Assembly (NCBI RefSeq): GCF_010894405.1
Contig: NZ_JAAIYA010000005.1
Coordinates: 186,001 to 250,000 of the forward strand
Reading direction: 5' to 3'
From: Pyxidicoccus caerfyrddinensis
Lineage (GTDB): Bacteria > Myxococcota > Myxococcia > Myxococcales > Myxococcaceae
Length of the DNA: 64,000 nt
The notes under the pieces: model-generated
The model's database searches: none
Told to the model about the DNA's origin: nothing
The model's input: only the letters and a program-made list of their open reading frames with translations
Made by a program: the position numbers and the translations under genes
Shown here: piece after piece, positions 56,336 through 64,000 of the stretch
How the letters are laid out: each line of letters opens with the position of its first letter
Position numbering within the stretch: the first letter of the stretch is position 1

Positions 56336-57993
56336 CCTCGCAGGGGCAGCACGAAGGCGAGCTGGAACCGCGTGCCGGCGTGCTCGGGCCGGACGGTGGC
56401 GCTGACGTGGACGCCCCGGCCGTTGTCGGTGTTGACGAGCTCGGCGCGGACCTGGCCGTTCTCGGTGGCGCCCCGGAAGAGGAAGACCTCGGCGGCCTGG
56501 GAGAAGATGGCGGCGACCTCGTCATTGCCGGAGCCGGGCGGGAGCTGGTCCCTCACCCAGGTGGCGAAGCGGACGATGCGGCCGGTGAGCAGCTGCGCGG
56601 GCAGCGGCACCGCGTAGCCGCCGCCGTACACCGTGGGCGCGGCGGCCAGCAGCACCGCGTCCGCGTTGCGCCCGCTGCCCAGGCCCAGGATGCCCCGCTC
56701 CTCCAGGCGCCCCTGCGCGCGGATGGGGAGGAACAGCTCGGTGGGGATGCCCAGGCCCTTGTCGCGGCCGGAGGGCAGCTCCCACGTCGTCGGGGCGCGC
56801 AGGCCGCCGGCCTGGCCCATGATGCGCGCGAAGGCGGTGGTGTCGCGGAAGCTGGCCGCGAGCATCGCCGCCACGGCAATGGCGGGGCTGGTGAAGCACG
56901 TGCGCCGCGCGGTGCCGCGTCCCTCGCTGGCCACCACCGCGCGGTTGAGGACGGCGCACAGCCAGCGCGAGGACTCGTCCTGGCGCAGCTCCGTCCACGC
57001 CTCGGAGACCTGCTCCCGCTCCTCCTCCAGCGCCACGGCGAGCTCTTCCGGAGCCACGCCCAGCAGGGCCGGGGACACGGCGGCCACCACGGGCACCTGC
57101 GAGCGCTCCCCGAGCGCCGCGAGCTTGCCGAGCAGGCCGACGTCACTCGTCGCGTCCACGACGAAGACGGCGTCGGGGCGGTCGAACGGCTCGCCCGCGA
57201 GCGCGCCCTGGAGCGACTCCAGCAGCGCGGGAGGCGCCACGTCGAGCACCTCCACGGCGAGGCCGGAGGACTTCGGGCACTGGTCCAGCAGCCACCTCAG
57301 GCCGCGCCACGCGGACTCGAGGCGGGCGACGGGCTCGGCGGCGAGGATGTCTCGGGCCGTGGCGAGCAGGGCCTCCTCGATGATGTCCCTCGCCGTCTTG
57401 CGCGAGGGGGAGGACGCGGCCGACGCGGGGGACCCGGAGGCCGGGGCGCGGGGGTTGATGGCGCGCAGGAAGGCGTCCACGGCGCGGGACGCGGCGGCGG
57501 GGGAGGTCGGGTCGGCGCGGTTGAGGAAGGCCTCCACCAGCTCATCGCCGCCCGTCTCCGGAGGCGGCGGCACGGTGGGGAGGGGAATCACGGCGGCGCG
57601 GAGGGCCTCGGCGACGGCGTCGGGGAGGCGGCCGGGGCCGGTGATGGTGGCGATGCGGGAGGCGGCCTCCTCGGCGGTGAGGGGGCGGAGCGGGTCGGAG
57701 TTGGAGAGGTCCGAGTGGAGGGCCTGGAGGGCGCGCAGCTCGGGGACGGTGGTGATGAGGTCGGCGCGGCCGAAGGCGCGGAGCTTGTCGAAGGTCAGCT
57801 CGACGGTGCGGGTGTCACTGGCGCCGAGGCGGTCGGGCACGGTGATGCGCAGGCCGGTGGCGACGCGTGCGAGCTCGGTACCGAAGGACTCGGGGGTGAC
57901 GTGGAAGCGCCGGCCGGAAGGAGCGGGGGAGAAGGCTCCCGCCACCAGCCACCGCACGCGCGCACCCTCTGCACTGCTTCCGCTCTGACTCAT
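56332..57993 (-). CDS. TssB/TssC-like fused contractile-sheath protein
   Basis: 553 residues. Residues about 25-110 resemble TssB (VipA): RFHVTPESFGTELARVATGL and LTFDKLRAFGRADLITTVPE, with PELRALQ as in the small sheath subunit. After a Pro/Ala-rich linker, residues about 215-553 resemble TssC (VipB): PVARLESAWRGLRWLLDQCP, a conserved core, and the closing beta strands RAELVNTDNGRGVHVSATVR. In ordinary type VI systems these are two genes. It is divergent from vgrG, 188 bp away. I infer a single-chain sheath or sheath-like scaffold; other T6SS genes (tssE, F, G, H, J-M) are absent from the window. Confidence 0.7.
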   Translation of the reverse strand: MSQSGSSAEGARVRWLVAGAFSPAPSGRRFHVTPESFGTELARVATGLRITVPDRLGASDTRTVELTFDKLRAFGRADLITTVPELRALQALHSDLSNSDPLRPLTAEEAASRIATITGPGRLPDAVAEALRAAVIPLPTVPPPPETGGDELVEAFLNRADPTSPAAASRAVDAFLRAINPRAPASGSPASAASSPSRKTARDIIEEALLATARDILAAEPVARLESAWRGLRWLLDQCPKSSGLAVEVLDVAPPALLESLQGALAGEPFDRPDAVFVVDATSDVGLLGKLAALGERSQVPVVAAVSPALLGVAPEELAVALEEEREQVSEAWTELRQDESSRWLCAVLNRAVVASEGRGTARRTCFTSPAIAVAAMLAASFRDTTAFARIMGQAGGLRAPTTWELPSGRDKGLGIPTELFLPIRAQGRLEERGILGLGSGRNADAVLLAAAPTVYGGGYAVPLPAQLLTGRIVRFATWVRDQLPPGSGNDEVAAIFSQAAEVFLFRGATENGQVRAELVNTDNGRGVHVSATVRPEHAGTRFQLAFVLPLRG

Positions 57994-58180
57994 TGACTGT
58001 TCCCGCCTGTGTCGTGAAGGGCGCCTACGTTACCGCGCTCGGGGGTGGTTGTCGGAAGGGGGGACGCTGTTGGCCTCTCGCGAGACGCGCCCACGTCCCC
58101 TCTCGGGTCCACCTCCCCTCTGTGTCCTGGAGGACGCACGAGGGGCTCCGGAGAGGAGCTGTCCGGGGAGGTAGGGCAGC

Positions 58181-60424
58181 ATGATCCTCACGGTGGGTAC
58201 GGGGCGGGACCCACCAGAGAGGCTCCCCGTGGGGTGGAACCCACCGGCATTCACGTTGAGGGTCGGGGCGCTCGGTGCCGAGCGACTGGCGCTCTCTGGC
58301 TTCGCGGGCAGGGAGGCCATCAGCCGGCTCTACGACTTCCGGGCCGACTTCTTCACGAGGGACGGCGAGCCGCTGGTGGTGGCCGACCTCGTGGGGAAGG
58401 ACGCCCTGGTGACGGTGTCGGTGCGCGACGGCGGCCCGCGTTACGTGCACGGCCAGGTGCGCGAGGTGGAGTCGCTGGGGATGAAGACGGGCCGGCGGCG
58501 CTACCGGGCCCACGTGGTGCCGAAGCTGTGGCGCCTGTCCCAGGTGCACAAGAGCCGCATCTTCCAGAACAACAGCGTGCCGGAGGTTCTCGAGGCCGTG
58601 CTGCGGGAGGGCGGGGTGGAGGTGCGGCTGGCGCTCTCGGGCAGCTACGCGGCGCGCGAGTACTGCGTGCAGTACCGCGAGAGTGACTTCGCCTTCGTCA
58701 GCCGGCTGATGGAGTGGGAGGGCATCTTCTACTTCTTCGAGCACATGGACTCGGGACACACGCTGGTGCTGGGGGACAAGCCCAGCGCGCACGCGCCGCT
58801 GCCCCAGGGCCAGACGCTGCCGCTGCGCCCGCGCATGGGCAAGGAGGCGGTGGACGGCGAGCTCGTCTACGCGCTGGAGAGGGTGCACCGGCTGCGTCCC
58901 GGCGCGGTGCACCTGAAGGACTTCGACTTCGAGAAGCCCGCCATGGACATCTCCGGCAAGGGCAAGGCGACGGACGGCCTGGCGGCGCTCGAAATCTACG
59001 ACTACCCGGCCGGCTACGTGGCGCCGGGCGTGGTCAGGTCGGCGGCGAGGACGCGCGTGGAGGCGACAGGCGTGGGACGGCGCACGCTGACGGGGGAATC
59101 CATTGCACCGCGGCTGGCACCCGGCTTCCTGATGAAATTGGACTCGCCGGAGGACGGCACCTTCGCGGGCGAGTACCTCATCACGGAGGTGCTGCACTCG
59201 GGCGTGCAGCCGGACGTGTCGGGCGGCAGCGAGTCCTTGCAGGGCCTCTACCGCAACCAGTTCCACCTGCTGCCCAAGGCGGTGCCCTTCCGGCCGCGCC
59301 GGCTGACGCCGCTGCCGCAGATTGCCGGCCCGCAGACGGCCACGGTGACGGGACCGGCGGGCGAGGAAATCCACACCGACGCGCACGGGCGCATCAAGGT
59401 GCAGTTCCACTGGGACCGCGAGGGGAAGAGGGACGAGAAGTCCTCGTGCTGGGTGCGGGTGGGCCAGCCGTGGGGCGGCCCGGCATGGGGCGACGTGTGG
59501 CTGCCGCGCATCGGCCAGGAGGTGATTGTCCGCTTCCTGGAGGGAGACCCGGACCGGCCGCTGGTGGCGGGGGCCGTCTACAACGGCATCCATCCGGTGC
59601 CGTATGCGCTGCCGGACGAGAAGACGAAGTCGACGCGCAAGAGCGCCTCCAGCCTGGGCAGCGACGGCTTCAACGAGGTGCGGATTGAAGACTCGATGGG
59701 CGACGAGGAGGTCTTCACCCACGCGCAGAAGGACGAGGCCCTGCTCACCGAGAATGACAAGGCCCAGGAGGTGCGCGGCTTCGAGGACCTGCTGGTGAAG
59801 AAGGACCGCAGGCGCAGGGTGGAGGGCCACCAGGAGCTGCGCGTCGTCATGGACGACGTGGGCGTCATCGAGGGCAACCAGATGTTGCTCGTCCAGAAGG
59901 ACCGCGACACCTCCACCCGTGGGAGCCATGACGAATCGGTGGACGGCCATCAGGCGATGACCGTCGGAAAAGGCCTCAACGTCTCCGTGTCGCAGGGCGC
60001 CGTGGAGAGCGTGGGGGCGGCGAAAGCCACCACCATTGGCGGGGCCTACAGCGTCAACGTGGCGCTGGCCCACAACGCAGCCACGGGTGGTGCGAAGACC
60101 GAGCAGGTGGCGGGGCTCAAGCACGAAGCCATCGCCGGAAGCAGGCAAGAGACCGTGATTGGGGACAAGCAGCTCCGGGTTGGCGGCGAGGACTGGGTGG
60201 AGGTGGATGGCTCCGCCAGCCTGAGTGTCGGCAAGGACTGGAAGCTTCAGACGGGTGAAGGGCTGCACCTCCGCATTGATGGCACGCAGTCCGTGCAGGC
60301 CAGGTCCCTGATTCTCGACGCGGATGCGCTCAGCATCGCGGTCAACGGCAGGGTGGCTCTGCAGGTGGAGAAGTCCGGCCGGGTCCGGCTCTTCGGTCGC
60401 AACATCACCGTGGAAGAAGAGTAG
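58181..60424 (+). CDS. vgrG: Type VI secretion spike protein VgrG (TssI)
   Basis: 747 residues, GGAGG upstream. The gp27-like base runs to about 370 (REAISRLYDFRADFFTRDGE, the paired motif YCVQYRESDFAFVSRLMEWE, GIFYFFEH). The gp5-like OB fold follows (DAHGRIKVQFHWDREGKRDE, WVRVGQPWGGPAWGDVWLPR, IGQEVIVRFLEGDPDRPLV). The rest is a Gly/Val-rich repeating needle (VSVSQGAVESVGAAKATTIG). VgrG trimers tip the injected tube and carry effectors. The next two genes, spaced by 10 and 22 nt, look like such an effector and its antidote. Confidence 0.93.
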   Translation: MILTVGTGRDPPERLPVGWNPPAFTLRVGALGAERLALSGFAGREAISRLYDFRADFFTRDGEPLVVADLVGKDALVTVSVRDGGPRYVHGQVREVESLGMKTGRRRYRAHVVPKLWRLSQVHKSRIFQNNSVPEVLEAVLREGGVEVRLALSGSYAAREYCVQYRESDFAFVSRLMEWEGIFYFFEHMDSGHTLVLGDKPSAHAPLPQGQTLPLRPRMGKEAVDGELVYALERVHRLRPGAVHLKDFDFEKPAMDISGKGKATDGLAALEIYDYPAGYVAPGVVRSAARTRVEATGVGRRTLTGESIAPRLAPGFLMKLDSPEDGTFAGEYLITEVLHSGVQPDVSGGSESLQGLYRNQFHLLPKAVPFRPRRLTPLPQIAGPQTATVTGPAGEEIHTDAHGRIKVQFHWDREGKRDEKSSCWVRVGQPWGGPAWGDVWLPRIGQEVIVRFLEGDPDRPLVAGAVYNGIHPVPYALPDEKTKSTRKSASSLGSDGFNEVRIEDSMGDEEVFTHAQKDEALLTENDKAQEVRGFEDLLVKKDRRRRVEGHQELRVVMDDVGVIEGNQMLLVQKDRDTSTRGSHDESVDGHQAMTVGKGLNVSVSQGAVESVGAAKATTIGGAYSVNVALAHNAATGGAKTEQVAGLKHEAIAGSRQETVIGDKQLRVGGEDWVEVDGSASLSVGKDWKLQTGEGLHLRIDGTQSVQARSLILDADALSIAVNGRVALQVEKSGRVRLFGRNITVEEE

Positions 60425-60434
60425 GAGCGCGCCG

Positions 60435-60992
60435 ATGGGGAGATTCAAGGGCAGGAAGGTGCTGATGATTCAAGGCGGCGGCGAGGTGCCCTTCGCGCGG
60501 CCCATGGTCGAAAACCCCTGTCCACCCGGCGAGCATTCCGAGCGCATCTACTTTCCAGAGGTAGACCCGGCAGAGGCCAGTCCGCTCAAGCGCATCGAGA
60601 AGATGAAGGAGGCGGGGAAGGATGAATTCGAGATTGCCGCGGCGGAACACAACGTCCGGATGGGGCACATCACCCATGGCCGGCAGATCTCCCGGGATGC
60701 AACCGACGAAGAGATGGCTGCCGGATTGCCGGGAGACCATCAGCATGTTCGCGCCGTCTGTATCAAGTGCGGCAAAAGCCGTGAGCTCGACCATGCCGCG
60801 AGCAAGAGGGATGTCACCGAGTGCAAGAACCAGGAGCGCTCCTATGGTTCGGAGCAGTTGATGAACAACCGGGTCCTTGCGGAGAGGGGCTACAAAGTCT
60901 CCTACAAGGTGCCCGCTGCGAGACGCACCGATAGGAAGGTCGGCAAGCTCACGGAGACTGGTTTCGACGTTGTCTTCGTCGCATTCTCATAG
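60435..60992 (+). CDS. Predicted T6SS effector, PD-(D/E)xK nuclease-like
   Basis: 185 residues, first gene after vgrG, AGGAG 8 nt before ATG. No family is recognised in full. The C-terminal third has a zinc-type pair VCIKCGK and then RELDHAASKRDVTECKNQ, in which Asp119 and the E-C-K at 129-131 (spacing nine residues) fit the PD-(D/E)xK nuclease core; Gln133 and Glu134 follow. The last strand is FDVVFVAF. With this placement I infer a DNA- or RNA-cutting toxin loaded on VgrG. The N-terminal 80 residues may be the loading region. Not a close match to any effector I can name. Confidence 0.6.
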   Translation: MGRFKGRKVLMIQGGGEVPFARPMVENPCPPGEHSERIYFPEVDPAEASPLKRIEKMKEAGKDEFEIAAAEHNVRMGHITHGRQISRDATDEEMAAGLPGDHQHVRAVCIKCGKSRELDHAASKRDVTECKNQERSYGSEQLMNNRVLAERGYKVSYKVPAARRTDRKVGKLTETGFDVVFVAFS

Positions 60993-61014
60993 CTGTGGAT
61001 TGGGAGCCCTGGTC

Positions 61015-61689
61015 ATGAGCCCGCCTCGATGGTTCCAGATGTCCGCTGTGCGGCTTCCGCTGGAGCAAGCGGTCTACCAGTCCCAACTGCTCCGTGCTTC
61101 GCACCGTTTCATCGCCCGTCGCGCTCTTCGAATTCTATGGGACCCTGATTCGAAAAGTTTTGACGTGGACTTTGGTAATGACCAGCCGATTCAGGGCGAT
61201 GCGCAAGCGCTGGACCTGGCTCGAACATGGAGTGGGGTGGCAATCGCCTACGACGTCATGTCCATTCGCGCGAGCCTGTACCTGGGGTTCTGGCGACAGG
61301 CTGAAGCGACCTGCCTGTCAGTGGAAACCGATACCCAGGTGCCCTACGTCACTCCGAACGGAATGGCGCAGGGCGAGTGGTTCGAGCGCTTCATGTGCGA
61401 TTACGTCAACACCTGCGGCGTCCTGGCCTGCGCCAGTGGCCCGGGATGGTCCTCGATGGAGCCGCTTGATGTGGCCCAACTCATCGCGAGATGGCGGAAG
61501 GAGGGGCTTCCGAAGAGACCTACGCGAGGCTTCTTCATGGTGTCCAAGGACCTCCTGAGCAGCGCCGAAATGGATTCATTCCTTCGTGGACGCGACGAGC
61601 AGGACAGCCGCTGGCTGCGCTACTTCCAGACGCCCACGGGCTACCACGTGCTCTCCACCTGGTCCCGGCGCAACTGGTGGGCGGACTGA
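61015..61689 (+). CDS. Predicted immunity protein for the upstream effector
   Basis: 224 residues, GGGAG 8 nt before the ATG at 61015. No family recognised. It is acidic and aromatic (RALRILWDPDSKSFDVDFGN, MSIRASLYLGFWRQAEATC) and without signal peptide, so cytoplasmic, as expected of an antidote to a nuclease. Base composition over the first 200 bp is visibly less GC-rich than its neighbours, a common sign of exchanged effector-immunity cassettes. The gene follows the effector stop by 22 nt. Confidence 0.6.
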   Translation: MSPPRWFQMSAVRLPLEQAVYQSQLLRASHRFIARRALRILWDPDSKSFDVDFGNDQPIQGDAQALDLARTWSGVAIAYDVMSIRASLYLGFWRQAEATCLSVETDTQVPYVTPNGMAQGEWFERFMCDYVNTCGVLACASGPGWSSMEPLDVAQLIARWRKEGLPKRPTRGFFMVSKDLLSSAEMDSFLRGRDEQDSRWLRYFQTPTGYHVLSTWSRRNWWAD

Positions 61690-61732
61690 AGCGCGTGCAA
61701 CCACCCCACGCAGCCATTACCCTCCAGGCGCC

Positions 61733-62143
61733 ATGTCCATCCGCAAGGACTACATCGAGCGGCTCATCGAGGAGTTCGCCGCCGCGCTCGCCCGCATCCT
61801 CAAGGCCCGCAGGGAGCAGAAGTTCGCCGACGCACAGCGGCTCATCCAGGACACGGCCCTGTCCACGCTCGGCATGGAATACGGCGCCCTGCTGCTCGCG
61901 GACCCCGCGTCCACCGCGCGGCTGCTCGGCAGTCCCGTGCGCGTGAAGGTCCTCGCCCGCCTGGTGGCCGAGGAAGGCGAGCTGCTCCAACAACAGGGCG
62001 ACCCGGTCACCGCCTCCGCCCGCTTCCACTTCTCCCTCGCGCTGTACGCGGAGGCCGAGTCCCTCGGTCTCACCCCCGACGCCGAGGACACCGCCACCGT
62101 CTCACGGCTGCGCGCCCTCACGGAGACGCCGCACCGCGTCTGA
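61733..62143 (+). CDS. DUF6483-like small helical protein
   Basis: 136 residues, mostly amphipathic helices: MSIRKDYIERLIEEFAAALA is the typical opening of a small bacterial family of tetratricopeptide-like proteins (DUF6483), with LLGSPVRVKVLARLVAEEGE later. Function unknown. It follows the immunity gene by 43 nt on the same strand but lies in normal GC-rich DNA, so it may be ancestral flanking sequence rather than part of the cassette. Confidence 0.65.
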   Translation: MSIRKDYIERLIEEFAAALARILKARREQKFADAQRLIQDTALSTLGMEYGALLLADPASTARLLGSPVRVKVLARLVAEEGELLQQQGDPVTASARFHFSLALYAEAESLGLTPDAEDTATVSRLRALTETPHRV

Positions 62144-62335
62144 TCCGCGCCGCCAGCGGGCCCTCCCGTTGGAAATGACGCTCTGCATTGGTCCGTTATC
62201 CGGCACTCCGCTTGCCTGGACACCGGACTGTCAACCGATTCACGAATGACCCGTACCGGGCCCGGGTTGCCGGTCTCTCCTCGCTCGCGGCTATGATGGA
62301 GCGCTCCTCGATCACGCTCCGCCTGGGGGGTGCGC

Positions 62336-63820
62336 GTGTCCTTCATCCAGCTTCCTGAGAGCGTAGTTCCTTGTCGCAACCTGGTGGGAGGTGAATGGCA
62401 GGCCCCGGTGGGCGCCACCCTTCTCGACGTGCGCAGCCCGTACACGGGCACGGTCATCGGCCGTGTTCCGCTGACGCCAGCCGCCGGAGTCGCCCACGCC
62501 GTGGAGGCCGCGAAGCCCGCTGCCGCCCTCTGGCGCAATACCGCGCTGCGCGAGCGCACCCAGCTCCTGCACCGCTTCCGCACGCTGCTCGAGCGGGATT
62601 TGGATCGGCTCGCCAACCTCGCCGCGAGCGAGGCCGGCAAGACGGTGGCCGAAGGCCGCGCCGGGCTCCTCAAGGGCATGGAGGTCTGCGACTTCGCCTT
62701 GTCCCTCCAGAACCTCGACACCGGCGGCCACATGGAGGTCAGCCGCGGCGTCACCTGTGAGCTGCGCCGCGAGCCGCTCGGCGTCGTCGCCGGCATCACC
62801 CCATTCAACTTCCCGGCGATGGTGCCGATGTGGATGTTCCCCATCGCCGTCACGCTGGGCAACGCCTTCATCCTCAAGCCGTCCGAGAAGGTGCCCCTCA
62901 CCGCGTGCGCGCTCGGCGAGCTGATGTGCGAGGCCGGCTTCCCGCCCGGCGTCTTCTCCGTCGTCCACGGTGGGAAGGAAGCCGTGGACGCGCTGGTGGC
63001 GCATCCGGACGTGGCGGCCATCGGCTTCGTGGGCTCGTCCGCCGTGGCGCGGCACCTGTACGCGGAGGGCTGCAAGCGCGGCAAGCGCGTGCTCGCCCTG
63101 GGCAGCGCGAAGAACCACGTCATCGTCGTCCCCGACGCGGACCCGGTCCTCACCCCGCAGGCCGTGGTGGACTCGTTCACCGGCTGCGCGGGCCAGCGCT
63201 GCATGGCCGCCAGTGTGCTGCTCGCCGTCGGTGACGTGGAGCCCATCCTGAAGGAAATCACCCGCCGCGCCGCGAGCCTCCAGGTGGGGCCCGGCATGGG
63301 CGCGCTCATCGACCGGGGCGCGGTGGACCGGCTGGAGACGGCCATCGCCCGAGCGGAAGCCGAGGGCGCGAAGGTGGTGCTCGACGGGCGCGGCAAGCGG
63401 CCCGCGGGCGAGGTGTGGACCGGCGGCAACTGGCTGGGGCCCACGCTGCTGGACGGCGTGCGTCCGGAGATGGAGGCCGCCAAGCGCGAGCTGTTCGGCC
63501 CGGTGCTCTCCATCATCCGCGTGCCCACGCTGTCCGCGGCGCTCGAAATCGAGAACGCGTCGCCGTACGGCAACGCGGCATCCATCTTCACCACCAACGG
63601 CGCGGTGGCGCAGGCGGTGGTGGAGGGCGTGCGCGCCGGCATGGTGGGCGTCAACGTGGGCGTCCCCGTGCCGCGTGAGCCCTTCTCCTTCGGCGGTACC
63701 GGTGACTCGCGCTTCGGACACGGCGACATCACCGGCCCGTCCAGCCTCGACTTCTGGACGGCGCTGAAGAAGGTCACCCGCAAGTGGTCGGCTCGCACCG
63801 ACGGCTCGTGGATGAGCTGA
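62336..63820 (+). CDS. mmsA: CoA-acylating (methyl)malonate-semialdehyde dehydrogenase
   Basis: 494 residues. The aldehyde dehydrogenase fold with CoA-dependent signs: GVVAGITPFNFPAMVPMWMF, GSAKNHVIVVPDAD, the catalytic cysteine in FTGCAGQRCMA, and GVPVPREPFSFGGTGDSRFG, all typical of MmsA. It converts malonate semialdehyde to acetyl-CoA, or the methyl form to propionyl-CoA, with NAD+ and CoA, releasing CO2. GTG starts at 62330 and 62336 are both possible; the second is better spaced from a GGGGGG run. The next gene resembles a uracil-catabolic GTP cyclohydrolase II, which could feed malonate semialdehyde to this enzyme. Confidence 0.9.
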   Translation: MSFIQLPESVVPCRNLVGGEWQAPVGATLLDVRSPYTGTVIGRVPLTPAAGVAHAVEAAKPAAALWRNTALRERTQLLHRFRTLLERDLDRLANLAASEAGKTVAEGRAGLLKGMEVCDFALSLQNLDTGGHMEVSRGVTCELRREPLGVVAGITPFNFPAMVPMWMFPIAVTLGNAFILKPSEKVPLTACALGELMCEAGFPPGVFSVVHGGKEAVDALVAHPDVAAIGFVGSSAVARHLYAEGCKRGKRVLALGSAKNHVIVVPDADPVLTPQAVVDSFTGCAGQRCMAASVLLAVGDVEPILKEITRRAASLQVGPGMGALIDRGAVDRLETAIARAEAEGAKVVLDGRGKRPAGEVWTGGNWLGPTLLDGVRPEMEAAKRELFGPVLSIIRVPTLSAALEIENASPYGNAASIFTTNGAVAQAVVEGVRAGMVGVNVGVPVPREPFSFGGTGDSRFGHGDITGPSSLDFWTALKKVTRKWSARTDGSWMS

Positions 63821-63883
63821 TCCGCTTCCCGCTTCCACTCCTCGCGCTCGAACGACTCCCGCGCCCGCAAGGAGGGCGCTCCC

Positions 63884-64000
63884 ATGGCAGACAAGAAGCC
63901 CGTCAATCACATCCGTCTCACCTCGCACCCGGATGGCGAGAGTGTCGCCCTGCGCTGGGGCGACGCCGAGCCGCTGCGCCGCGGCCCCGTGGTGGCCACG
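63884..64000 (+). CDS. Start of GTP cyclohydrolase II-like gene (cut by window edge)
   Basis: 39 codons are visible after an ideal AAGGAGG: MADKKPVNHIRLTSHPDGES then VALRWGDAEPLRRGPVVAT. From memory, HIRLTSHP followed by WG and RGPVV is the opening of the RibA-like proteins used in uracil catabolism (URC1 type), which have an N-terminal extension before the cyclohydrolase core. Too little is present to be sure. Confidence 0.5.
   Translation, partial: MADKKPVNHIRLTSHPDGESVALRWGDAEPLRRGPVVAT

Noticed and set aside
58025..60448. 807-codon minus-strand frame opposite vgrG
   Set aside because: No motif and noise-like composition, while the opposite strand is unmistakable VgrG.
60435..60992. HNH nuclease assignment for the gene after vgrG
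   Set aside because: There are CxxC and several His residues, but no HNH spacing; the D...ExK arrangement fits better.

Overview
The window is GC-rich (about 70% by eye) bacterial chromosome, densely coding on both strands, with frequent GTG and TTG starts and many lipoprotein signal peptides. A PilZ protein of the type multiplied in Myxococcus, a hybrid two-component kinase, a class III adenylate cyclase, vanadium haloperoxidase and lysyl oxidase lipoproteins, and many small lineage-specific lipoproteins all point to Myxococcota, probably a Myxococcaceae member (Myxococcus, Corallococcus or Pyxidicoccus). I see no tRNA, rRNA, CRISPR array, insertion sequence or prophage.

Layout. 1-11300 is mostly minus strand: a cupin (cut by the window edge), a PilZ protein, the RNA ligase RtcB, a TPR protein, a DUF4142 protein, two hotdog thioesterases and an alpha/beta hydrolase, plus a plus-strand sirtuin. 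11570-19900 is mostly plus strand: a secreted TolB-propeller/amidohydrolase fusion, small lipoproteins, a macro-domain protein and a large vanadium haloperoxidase lipoprotein. 19894-26928 is an acyl-CoA catabolic locus: an SDR and a TetR regulator on the minus strand, divergent across a perfect 26-bp palindrome from an AtuA-family gene and the two subunits of a biotin-dependent acyl-CoA carboxylase. A palindrome-based tandem array follows.

27300-46500 holds assorted metabolism, transport and signalling: a quinone-reductase-like MDR, acetyltransferase, DUF1963 protein, two MFS pumps, a 2OG-Fe(II) oxygenase, a lipase-like protein with a small partner, an amidohydrolase overlapping a MIP18-type gene, the hybrid kinase, a methyltransferase that seems to have lost its core, an M28 peptidase, an adenylate cyclase, and a lysyl oxidase followed by a cysteine desulfurase. 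46690-55660 has two MacB-type permeases without an ATPase, a coupled pair of lipoproteins, an Asp/Asn hydroxylase, a phospholipase D lipoprotein and a TolB/AraC divergent pair. 55860-62140 is a type VI secretion-like island: a protein resembling a fused TssB-TssC sheath, a VgrG spike, a predicted PD-(D/E)xK nuclease effector and its likely immunity protein. The window ends with mmsA and the start of a GTP-cyclohydrolase-II-like gene, possibly a uracil-catabolism locus.

Beyond the genes, the most interesting structures are (i) an 18-20 bp palindrome (core GGAANGAACGTTCCTTCC) placed 25-60 nt after stop codons at three loci, once amplified into a 50-51 bp tandem array; (ii) degenerate copies of gene 3' ends lying beyond the stop codon at two loci; (iii) the TssB/TssC-like fusion beside VgrG and its nuclease cargo; and (iv) the core-deleted methyltransferase. 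All of this comes from reading the sequence by eye; family names are from memory of the families, not from searches.
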